Shown here: in pieces, positions 1 to 6,013 of the stretch
Layout: every line of letters starts with the position of its first letter
Numbering within the stretch: position 1 is the first letter of the stretch
Made by a program: the position numbers and the translations under genes
Assembly: GCA_018675825.1 (NCBI GenBank)
Contig: JABGXK010000077.1
Location: 1 to 6,199 of the forward strand
DNA from: Flavobacteriales bacterium
GTDB taxonomy: Bacteria > Bacteroidota > Bacteroidia > Flavobacteriales > BACL11
DNA: 6,199 nt
Reading direction: 5' to 3'
The notes under the pieces: model-generated
Database searches by the model: none
What the model was told of the DNA's origin: nothing
The model's input: the letters and a program-made list of their open reading frames with translations, nothing else

Positions 1-1009
1 AAATTGTAATAAAATGTGTGACAATTGTAAAAATCCAAAACCTACTACTGAAGGTGATAAATATGTTCAGCAATTGTTAAATACTATTGTCGAATGTAAA
101 CAAAGGTTTAAGCCGAAAGAAATTGCTAAAATAATGATTGGAGAAAGTAATAGTTTAATAAAACAACACATGTCACAAATTGATCATGTATTTGGGAAAG
201 GAAATAACAAAAGCATTCAGTTCTGGCATTCTATAATCAGACAGATATATGTCAAACAATTACTAACAAAAGAAATTGAATCATATGGAGTATTAAAGGT
301 TACTCAATCAGGACTTGATTTCTTAAAGAATCCTAAAAGCTTCATGATTACTGAAGATCATGACTATAATTCATTAAGTAATCAAAAGGTAAGCTCTAAT
401 CAGAAGGGACATGCTTTAGATAATAGATTATATAACATCTTAAAAGATCTTAGAAAACAACAAGCAAAATTAATTGGACTACCACCTTCTATTCTTTTTA
501 TGGAACCCTCCTTAATTGATATGGCTAATCAATATCCTATAACATTTGAAGAGTTATCACAAATCCAAGGAGTTGGAGTGAGTAAAGCAAAAAAATACGG
601 ACAAATATTTATTGATGTTATAAAAGAATATGTTGAAGAGAATGAGATTGAAAGAGCAATAGATATTATTGTTAGAACAGTAGCTAATAAAAAAAACAAT
701 AAAATATATATCATTCAATCACTTGACAAGAAAATGAGTCTAGAAGATATTTCAAGAGGAAAAACCTTAACTATTGATGAACTAATTTCTGAAATAGAAA
801 ATATTGTTGAGACAGGGACCAAAGTTAATTTATCACATATTATTGAGGAAATGATGGATGAAGAAGAACTAAGTGAAATTCATGATTTCTTTAAAACAAC
901 TGCAGAATTTTCTTTTGATGAAGCTAGAAAAGAATTTAACGAAGATGAGTTCACAGATGATGAAATAAGAATTTTAAGAATTGATTTTATTTCTAAAGTA
1001 GGAAACTAG
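1..1009 (+). CDS. recQ: ATP-dependent DNA helicase RecQ, C-terminal part (5' end outside window)
   Basis: The reading frame is open from the left edge (first full codon at 2) and shows 335 residues. The ATG at 14 is internal, because it lies inside the zinc site C-N-K-M-C-D-N-C (Cys at visible residues 2, 6 and 9). After it come the RQC winged helix (about 15-115, with FWHSIIRQ and a beta-wing-like YGVLKVTQSG), a linker, and an HRDC domain (about 140-215, with LGLPP-like IGLPPSILF, DMANQYPIT and the helix-hairpin GVGVSKAKKYG). A tail (about 225-335) follows that E. coli RecQ lacks; in Bacteroidota RecQ proteins it is a helix-turn-helix-like extension. RecQ unwinds DNA 3'-5' in recombination and fork repair; the two RecA-like motor domains lie upstream of the window. 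The end is a tandem stop, TAG TGA. Recognition of the family is firm, and the tail's role is inferred. Confidence 0.95.
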   Translation, partial: NCNKMCDNCKNPKPTTEGDKYVQQLLNTIVECKQRFKPKEIAKIMIGESNSLIKQHMSQIDHVFGKGNNKSIQFWHSIIRQIYVKQLLTKEIESYGVLKVTQSGLDFLKNPKSFMITEDHDYNSLSNQKVSSNQKGHALDNRLYNILKDLRKQQAKLIGLPPSILFMEPSLIDMANQYPITFEELSQIQGVGVSKAKKYGQIFIDVIKEYVEENEIERAIDIIVRTVANKKNNKIYIIQSLDKKMSLEDISRGKTLTIDELISEIENIVETGTKVNLSHIIEEMMDEEELSEIHDFFKTTAEFSFDEARKEFNEDEFTDDEIRILRIDFISKVGN

Positions 1010-1168
1010 TGAGTTGATTCAATCTATCTCATTAATTTAATAGTTATATGTCACTTTTAATAGAGAACCTAATAATAAAAACAAACTAATAAAGCTTTTG
1101 TTGATTAATTTTTGAAAATTTGAAAAATACCACAATTGAAATTTAAATTAATAAAATATTAAATAAAA

Positions 1169-1615
1169 ATGACAACATTAATTATTTCCAGCTCTCTATC
1201 TACAGAATCAAAATCATTTTTACTATGCAATAAGGCAAAAAATGAATTAAGTAAAAAAAATATAAATTGTGAGATTATAGATGCTAGAGAGATTCAATTA
1301 ACAGCTTGTCATTATAACCAATCATCTTCTATGAATTTTTTAACTAACAAAATTTCCAAAGCTGATAATTACATTATAGGCATGGGCGTTCATAATTATT
1401 CAATTAACGATTCTCTTAAGATTATTTTAGATAATTGTTTTAGAAATGTAGAAGGAAAATTCTTTGGAATTTTATGCGCAGCTGGAGGCGAAAAAAGCTA
1501 CTTATCGACTATGCATCTAACTCAAATATGTATGAATGAGTGGAGAATGATTCAATTACCAAGAATTATCTATGCAACAGGAAAAGATTTTGAAAAAAAT
1601 CAAATTATATCATAA
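1169..1615 (+). CDS. NADPH-dependent FMN reductase-like flavoprotein, apparently C-terminally shortened
   Basis: This is a 148-residue flavodoxin-fold protein. An N-terminal beta strand leads into a phosphate-binding loop (residues 7-16, SSSLSTESKS). The central segment GVHNYSINDSLKIILDN (73-89) corresponds to the family's P-x-Y-N...LKN.iD flavin-contact region. Then come ILCAAGGEKSYLS (101-113), the second isoalloxazine-contact loop, and a final strand IIYATGKDF. Such enzymes use NAD(P)H to reduce FMN, quinones or azo compounds in the cytoplasm; the substrate cannot be told here. Relatives usually run to about 170-180 residues with a last helix, whereas this frame stops at TAA 1613-1615 just before it. 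The missing helix is readable in frame after the stop (separate entry). The gene stands alone, 159 bases after recQ, with an A-rich leader and no Shine-Dalgarno motif. The fold is a confident call; it is unclear whether the gene is intact. Confidence 0.8.
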   Translation: MTTLIISSSLSTESKSFLLCNKAKNELSKKNINCEIIDAREIQLTACHYNQSSSMNFLTNKISKADNYIIGMGVHNYSINDSLKIILDNCFRNVEGKFFGILCAAGGEKSYLSTMHLTQICMNEWRMIQLPRIIYATGKDFEKNQIIS

Positions 1616-1687
1616 GATTTAAATAAAAGGATACTAAAATTTAGTGAAGAATTTATCAATATAGGACATAAACTTATGAGCTCATAG
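1616..1687 (+). other. Uninterrupted in-frame continuation of the flavoprotein after its TAA stop
   Basis: Reading on in the same frame past TAA 1613-1615 gives 23 sense codons and then TAG at 1685-1687. The translation starts DLNKRILKF, continues SEEFINIG and ends HKLMSS. This resembles the C-terminal amphipathic helix that closes FMN reductase-family proteins, and it would bring the product to about 172 residues, the usual family length. It overlaps the 3' end of the convergent amidohydrolase gene by 14 bases (1674-1687). Possible explanations are a recent nonsense mutation, a sequencing or assembly error, or stop-codon readthrough; the first two are much more likely. Confidence 0.55.
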
Positions 1688-2843
1688 CTAGATAAGCCAT
1701 TAAACCCATACCAATTCTTAAAGAATCTTCATCTATATTAAATTTTGAAGTATGTAAACCATGAATAATACTCTTTTCTTTATTACCAGTACCTAATCTA
1801 TAAAAACAAGATGGAGCTGCAATTGCAAAATATGAAAAATCTTCAGCAGTCATTCGAATAGGTAAATTCATCACATTATCATTGCCTAGATATTCTTTCG
1901 CATTTAAAATTTGTTTTTTTGTAAATTCAATGTCATTAAAAAGAGCTGGATAACCATTTCGTATTTCTAAATCTATATTTACTTTATTTTTCTTAGCTAA
2001 ATCATCAACGATAGTCTTAATCTTTAGGTGAGAGATTTTTCTAAAATCTTCATCTAAAGCTCTAAATGTACCCATTAAATTAACTTTTTCAGGAATGATA
2101 TTAGTTGAGCCATTTCCTTTTATATATCCAATTGCAAAAATTGATTTTTCTTTTTCTTGGTTAAGAAATAAATCATTTAATTCTAGTATTAAAAGAGATG
2201 AACTAATAATAGGATTGTTATAATTATCTGGCATTGCAGCATGCCCTCCAATACCTTTAATTTCAATATATATTTCATCAGTAGAGGCCATATAGATACC
2301 AGATCTAAAGCCGACTTTTCCAACTTGTAATTCAGGCAATACATGCTGAGCTATAATATTATCCACAACTGGATCTTCTAATATTCCTTCTTCTATCATT
2401 TGCTTAGCTCCACCAGGCAATCTCTCCTCAGCAGGTTGGAAAATAAACTTTATCGTTCCACTCCAAAATCCTTTAGTCTCGTTTAAGATTTTTAAAGCTC
2501 CTAACATACTTGCTGTATGAGCATCATGACCACAAGCATGCATTATTCCGTTATTTTTTGAGCAATAGCTAATGTTATTTTCCTCTAAAATAGGAAGTGC
2601 ATCGAAATCTGCTCTTAATGCAAGACACTTGGAATTAGGGTCCTTACCTTTTAAAACTACTAATATTCCTGTATTAACATAACCATCGGTAAAGCTAATA
2701 TTCCAACTTCTTAAAATACCTTTAATGTATTTTGAAGTCTCTTCTTCTTTAAAAGAAAGCTCAGGATACATATGAAGATGTCTTCTGATTTTAACAATAT
2801 CATCAAATAACAAATCACTTAAATTTTTAATCTTATCAATCAT
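1674..2843 (-). CDS. M20 family metallo-amidohydrolase (hippurate / N-acyl-amino acid hydrolase type)
   Basis: This is a full-length 389-residue member of the M20D group, two-zinc enzymes that hydrolyse N-acyl amino acids or similar amides. The visible motifs, in order, are RRHLHMYPEL (20-29), LRADFDALPI (76-85), MHACGHDAHT (101-110), FQPAEE...PGGA (135-146), HVLPELQVG (167-175), the dimerisation-domain GIGGHAAMP (197-205), NIIPEKVNLMGTFRALDED (248-266), MTAEDFSYF (331-339) and GLHTSKF (362-368). Likely metal ligands are Cys104, His106, Glu140, His167 and His364, with Glu139 as the general base; all are present. There is no signal peptide, so it is cytoplasmic. Its ATG overlaps the stop of the upstream TauE/SafE gene (ATGA at 2840-2843), which implies co-translation. 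The substrate cannot be told from sequence; hippurate, IAA-conjugate and N-acetyl-diaminopimelate deacetylases share these motifs. Confidence 0.93.
   Translation of the reverse strand: MIDKIKNLSDLLFDDIVKIRRHLHMYPELSFKEEETSKYIKGILRSWNISFTDGYVNTGILVVLKGKDPNSKCLALRADFDALPILEENNISYCSKNNGIMHACGHDAHTASMLGALKILNETKGFWSGTIKFIFQPAEERLPGGAKQMIEEGILEDPVVDNIIAQHVLPELQVGKVGFRSGIYMASTDEIYIEIKGIGGHAAMPDNYNNPIISSSLLILELNDLFLNQEKEKSIFAIGYIKGNGSTNIIPEKVNLMGTFRALDEDFRKISHLKIKTIVDDLAKKNKVNIDLEIRNGYPALFNDIEFTKKQILNAKEYLGNDNVMNLPIRMTAEDFSYFAIAAPSCFYRLGTGNKEKSIIHGLHTSKFNIDEDSLRIGMGLMAYLAMSS
1675..1686. repeat. 12-bp perfect palindrome at the convergent gene ends
   Basis: TATGAGCTCATA is self-complementary. It contains the last codons of the amidohydrolase on the minus strand and the last codons of the flavoprotein's readthrough frame on the plus strand, so both frames end in Met-Ser-Ser-stop. 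There is no loop and no T-tract, so it is not a recognisable intrinsic terminator. Confidence 0.5.
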
Positions 2844-3205
2844 TTGCCTATTATAAATTTTATTGCAACTACTAACATTATAAAACCAAATAATTTCTTT
2901 AGTAGTCCAGGATTTAATGAAATCGCATATTTAGAACCAAAATAACCTCCAACTATAAAAGTAACAGCAATTATTATAGCAAAATCCCATTTTACAAAAC
3001 CTGCATTATAATAATTCATAACTGCCAAAATACCAATCGGAGGAAGCATAACGGCAAGCGATGTTCCCTGTGCTTCATGCTGAGAAAGACCTAATAATAA
3101 TAATAATGGAATCATTATTAGACCACCTCCAACACCAATTACACCACTTAATAGACCTGCTAAAAGGCCAATTATTATTAATAAAAAAAAAGTTAAAATA
3201 CTCAT
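2840..3205 (-). CDS. Half-size TauE/SafE (TSUP) family membrane permease
   Basis: This 121-residue, very hydrophobic protein belongs to the sulfite exporter TauE/SafE superfamily. It starts with a membrane helix (about 4-22), then the family's glycine-rich GVIGVGGG (21-28) and a second hydrophobic stretch (29-42). The conserved QHEAQGTSLAVMLPP (42-56) leads into another helix. Further helices lie at about 73-91, ending GGYFGSKYA, and about 101-119. Full-length TSUP proteins are about 250 residues and consist of two such repeats. This protein has only one repeat, so it would be expected to work as a homodimer; short versions of this kind are familiar in Bacteroidota. TSUP members move sulfite, sulfoacetate, other organic acids or unknown anions, and the substrate here is not predictable. 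It is first in a two-gene unit with the M20 amidohydrolase and has a perfect -7 element upstream. Confidence 0.88.
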   Translation of the reverse strand: MSILTFFLLIIIGLLAGLLSGVIGVGGGLIMIPLLLLLGLSQHEAQGTSLAVMLPPIGILAVMNYYNAGFVKWDFAIIIAVTFIVGGYFGSKYAISLNPGLLKKLFGFIMLVVAIKFIIGK

Positions 3206-3221
3206 TGTAGAAATTATGATA

Positions 3222-3229
3222 CAAATATA
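3222..3229 (-). promoter_or_regulatory. Bacteroidota-type -7 promoter element for the TauE/amidohydrolase unit
   Basis: On the minus strand this reads TATATTTG, a perfect match to the Bacteroidota sigma-A -7 consensus TAnnTTTG. It lies 16 bases upstream of the TauE start codon, so transcription would begin only about 10 bases before the ATG. I do not see a good -33 TTG at the usual distance, which lowers confidence. The facing plus-strand gene has only a 7-of-8 match, TATCTTTA at 3239-3246. Confidence 0.45.
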
Positions 3230-3261
3230 AAGAACTTATATCTTTACATAAAATATTACTT

Positions 3262-3900
3262 ATGAAGATCAAAAAATTTACGTTTAATCCGTTTAGTGAA
3301 AATACATTTATTGTGTATGATGACACAAAAGAATGTATTATTATTGATCCTGGATGTTATGAAAACAACGAGAGGAAGGAACTAGAAAAATACATATCAG
3401 ACAATAATCTCAAACCTATTATGCTAATAAATACCCATTGCCATATAGATCATGTATTTGGCAATCAATTTGTTTGTAAGAGATGGGGTTTAGATCTACA
3501 GATAAATAAATTAGATTTAGATATATTAAAGAACAATGTTGAGTTAGCTCAATTGTATGGATTTGAAAATTATGAAATATCACCAATGCCTAAAAAATTC
3601 TTAAATGAAAATGATAAGATAAACTTTGGGAATAGCACGCTAACTATAATTTTAACTCCTGGACATTCACCAGGCCATATATCATTATATTCTTCAAAAG
3701 AGAAAATTATTATATCTGGAGATGTTTTATTCAACAATGGTATTGGAAGAACAGATCTTCCTGGAGGAAACTACGATACCTTAATAAAAAGTATAAAAGA
3801 AAAATTACTTGTACTAGAAGATGAAACAATTGTTTTTTGTGGTCATGGTCCCTCTACTACTATTAGAAAAGAAAAATTAAACAACCCATTCCTAAGTTAG
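3262..3900 (+). CDS. Metallo-beta-lactamase-fold hydrolase, glyoxalase II-like (YcbL type)
   Basis: This is a 212-residue cytoplasmic protein with the complete binuclear metal site of the MBL superfamily: T-H-C-H-I-D-H (His59, His61, Asp63, His64), PGHSPGH (His135), SGDVLF (Asp154) and CGHG (His195). The opening FNPFSENTFIVYDD...IIIDPG and the late GRTDLPGG are typical of the short glyoxalase II-like branch (YcbL-like, about 210 residues). That branch lacks the C-terminal helical glutathione-binding domain of true GloB. It probably hydrolyses a thioester such as an S-acyl-thiol conjugate, but the substrate is inferred only from the family. The start is 56 bases from the divergent TauE start, and the stop is only 2 bases from the stop of the convergent DUF4286 gene. 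A persulfide dioxygenase (ETHE1-like) role is possible but not supported by motif or context. Confidence 0.9.
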   Translation: MKIKKFTFNPFSENTFIVYDDTKECIIIDPGCYENNERKELEKYISDNNLKPIMLINTHCHIDHVFGNQFVCKRWGLDLQINKLDLDILKNNVELAQLYGFENYEISPMPKKFLNENDKINFGNSTLTIILTPGHSPGHISLYSSKEKIIISGDVLFNNGIGRTDLPGGNYDTLIKSIKEKLLVLEDETIVFCGHGPSTTIRKEKLNNPFLS

Positions 3901-3902
3901 GA
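3890..3902. repeat. Short inverted repeat across the convergent stop codons
   Basis: TCCTAAGTTAGGA is an inverted repeat with 5-bp arms around a 3-base centre. It covers the TAG of the MBL gene and reaches the base before the DUF4286 stop. The arms are too short for a strong hairpin and no T-run follows on either strand, so a terminator role is doubtful. Confidence 0.35.
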
Positions 3903-4211
3903 TCAAAACTCATCTAATATTTCCATTATAGTTCTAAATGTAGGAGCAGATTGAGCATATTTTAAATTATATTCATCTCTTATTTTTCTTGCAAATGTAA
4001 TTTCATATCTCTGTAAATCTTTTAAAGTTTGGCATTTGTATGCAATTGCATAGGTTATACCTGTATCTGATTTAGAAATTACTCTATTAATATTTGCTGA
4101 AATAAATATGTTAGTTTTCATTACGTTAGGAATGTGTGTATCTTTCATCCATTTCAACCATTCATCTACAAGCTCTAAACTGACATTTACTGTAATATTA
4201 TATATAATCAT
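3903..4211 (-). CDS. DUF4286 family protein of unknown function
   Basis: This small soluble protein has 102 residues. It begins MIIYNITVNV and has the family's D-E-W-L-K-W-M-K-D-T-H-I-P-N-V segment (16-30). A predicted beta-rich middle contains TYAIAYKC, and the end reads APTFRTIMEILDEF. The length and these motifs match DUF4286, a family I know from Bacteroidota; the strand-helix pattern suggests a ferredoxin-like/dimeric alpha-beta-barrel fold, which is an inference. There is no signal peptide. Its ATG shares one base with the TAA of the upstream TPR gene (TAATG at 4209-4213), so it is very likely translated by coupled reinitiation as the last gene of the serS operon. No biochemical function can be assigned. 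Confidence 0.85.
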   Translation of the reverse strand: MIIYNITVNVSLELVDEWLKWMKDTHIPNVMKTNIFISANINRVISKSDTGITYAIAYKCQTLKDLQRYEITFARKIRDEYNLKYAQSAPTFRTIMEILDEF

Positions 4212-6013
4212 TAGTTATTAATTAGATTATCTCCTCTTAATATTCTAAATCTTTCTCTAGCTTCAGACACAAAAATACTCCCTTGATAATTTAGAATTAG
4301 CTGCTGATAATACTCTCTGGCTTTCTCATCATTATTAAGTTTATAATCATATATTTTTGCTAAATCAAATAAAGCATCATCAATTAATATATCATAAGAA
4401 TATTCTTTAACAATTAATTCTAACATCTCAATATAATTATCTAAATCATTATTTGCTAAATATATATTTGCTTTCCTATAATAAATCTCATCAGACAAAT
4501 CGTGACCTTTAAAATTATCTAAAATAGAATCATAACTTAATAAAGCAACTTCATATTTTTTCTGAAAAGATAATAGATCTGCTCTTGCAAATTGCATCAT
4601 TGGAATATCAATAGTATCTAAGTCATAATTATCAGTAATTAATAAAGATAATTTCATAGCATCATTGGAAATAAGTTTAGATGTTGATGATTTTAAAACA
4701 TCAAGTTGAGCTTGAGCCCAAGTAAAATCTCCTTGAAAATATGCAATTTCAGCTCTTTTAAATTTTGCTTTATGACCAATTGGATGTTGCTTAAAATCGT
4801 TCTCGACTTGTGAATAGAATAATAGGGCATCCCAAATATTTCCAGATAATAACATAACATCAGCATACTGAATTTTACACTCTGCTAAATCTAATCTATC
4901 TATTAGCTTAATTTTCATAACCTCTTCTAAAATCTTTGTTGCAGATTTAAGATCATTTAAAAAAAAGGCCTTAAAGTGAGCATGATTTGATAAAAGCAAT
5001 ACACTAAATCTATGCACACCAACTTCTGCAATAACTTCTGAGTATTTATTATCAATGATTTTCACATCTTTAGATTTATCTTCGATACTCTTTGTTAAAG
5101 CGTATAATCTATTGATCTGTGCATCTATATATATATTTGAATTAAACCCTCTTTCTATAATATATTCAAAAGCTTCAATTGCTAATTTGTATTTACCTAA
5201 ATCTAGTAGAGTTTCACCAATTTCGTATATATTAGTTAATGCATTATTTGTTCTTCTATCTAATGATATGACTTGAGAAAGAGCTAATTTATATTTCTTA
5301 TCCTGCATAAAGAACCAGATTAAGATTTCATTAAAATCAACACGTTTAGGATATAGTTTAATCATCTTTAATAATGACTTTTTAACAAGTAAATAATTAT
5401 TTTCGTTTTTAATACCATTATTATAAAGAAATCTTTGAATGGTAGTAAAGACTATTTTTTTTTGATTTGGCATTCTTAATAAAAAATCAAGATATTGATC
5501 TATCATCAATTTGTCTTCTCCTAGAAAAGCATATAATTGAGCTTTTTGTAAATCATATTGAAAATTACTATTTATTAGTTGAGATCTATTATATATTTCT
5601 AAAGCTTGATTATACATATTAAAAGACTGAAATCTATTAGCTATCTGTATTGTCTGAGAGTTTTGACCAGTCATTTTTTTATACAATCTTTTTAAATTAT
5701 AGTCTGATTTTTTTATATATCCTCTCTTAAACTGCGAAATTATAATATCAGCCAAGTAATTTAATCGATCGGGGTATTTAGTATAAAATTTCTTAGCTAA
5801 TTTCTCAGCTTCAGGAAATTTATCAACATTACATAATGAAATAAAATATGGACTGTAAGTATTAATTGCAAGTCTACTGGTATTTAGTTCATCATAAATT
5901 ATAATAGCTTTATCGTAATCACCATTAATATAATACTGATATGCAAGTTTCTGATTGTTATTCTGAGCAAAAGTAGAAGCTGTAAATAAAAAAAAGAAAT
6001 ATATTATTCTCAT
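4211..6013 (-). CDS. Secreted tetratricopeptide-repeat protein
   Basis: This 600-residue protein opens with a short Sec signal peptide (MRIIYFFFLFTASTFAQ, probable cleavage after Ala16 or Gln17, with no lipobox Cys), so it should reach the periplasm. Nearly all the rest is helical repeats of TPR type. Examples are LAYQYYINGDYDKAIIIYDEL (23-43, written here as its consensus start GDYDKAI), MYNQALEIY (133-141), LLDLGKYKLAIEAFEYII (269-286), VMLLSGNIWDALLFYSQV (386-403), AYFQGDFTWAQAQLD (424-438), LLSFQKKYEVALLSYDSIL (480-498) and NNDEKAREYYQQLILNY (560-576). The C-terminus SEARERFRILRGD is a typical ending of this Bacteroidota family. TPR arrays are protein-binding scaffolds, and the partner is unknown. 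Its ATG directly abuts the serS stop (TAA 6016-6014, ATG 6013-6011), and the downstream DUF4286 start overlaps its stop. The function may be in the cell envelope, but that is inference. Confidence 0.88.
   Translation of the reverse strand: MRIIYFFFLFTASTFAQNNNQKLAYQYYINGDYDKAIIIYDELNTSRLAINTYSPYFISLCNVDKFPEAEKLAKKFYTKYPDRLNYLADIIISQFKRGYIKKSDYNLKRLYKKMTGQNSQTIQIANRFQSFNMYNQALEIYNRSQLINSNFQYDLQKAQLYAFLGEDKLMIDQYLDFLLRMPNQKKIVFTTIQRFLYNNGIKNENNYLLVKKSLLKMIKLYPKRVDFNEILIWFFMQDKKYKLALSQVISLDRRTNNALTNIYEIGETLLDLGKYKLAIEAFEYIIERGFNSNIYIDAQINRLYALTKSIEDKSKDVKIIDNKYSEVIAEVGVHRFSVLLLSNHAHFKAFFLNDLKSATKILEEVMKIKLIDRLDLAECKIQYADVMLLSGNIWDALLFYSQVENDFKQHPIGHKAKFKRAEIAYFQGDFTWAQAQLDVLKSSTSKLISNDAMKLSLLITDNYDLDTIDIPMMQFARADLLSFQKKYEVALLSYDSILDNFKGHDLSDEIYYRKANIYLANNDLDNYIEMLELIVKEYSYDILIDDALFDLAKIYDYKLNNDEKAREYYQQLILNYQGSIFVSEARERFRILRGDNLINN

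Noticed and set aside
14..16. ATG that could be taken as the start of the first gene
   Set aside because: The frame is open upstream to the window edge, and this Met lies between zinc-ligand cysteines of the RecQ C-terminal region, so it is internal.
529..714. Open frame of 61 codons on the minus strand inside recQ
   Set aside because: It lies entirely antisense to the HRDC/linker coding region, has low-complexity hydrophobic composition and shows no family resemblance.
1010..1060. Possible terminator hairpin after recQ (TGAGTTGATTCAATCTATCTCA)
   Set aside because: The pairing is broken and AT-rich, and there is no T-tract after it, so it does not qualify as an intrinsic terminator.
1090..1122. 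Promoter candidates upstream of the flavoprotein (AATTTTTG at 1107-1114, AAAATTTG at 1115-1122)
   Set aside because: Both lack the leading T of TAnnTTTG and have no properly spaced -33 TTG. In DNA this AT-rich such near-matches are expected by chance.
3075..3326. Open frame of 83 codons on the minus strand overlapping the TauE and MBL starts
   Set aside because: It is a frame-shifted shadow of the glycine-rich TauE start and the MBL start, full of Asn, Phe and Ile from AT-rich sequence. Both true genes have strong family motifs.
2840..3900. A sulfur-oxidation module (TauE sulfite exporter plus ETHE1-like persulfide dioxygenase)
   Set aside because: The genes are divergent, there is no rhodanese or sulfurtransferase in the window, the TauE is a half-size protein of unknown substrate, and the MBL protein looks like the general glyoxalase II/YcbL-type branch. 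The idea cannot be supported from sequence alone.
5055..5276. Open frame of 73 codons on the plus strand inside the TPR gene
   Set aside because: It is antisense to clear TPR repeats and has no recognisable motif or upstream signal.
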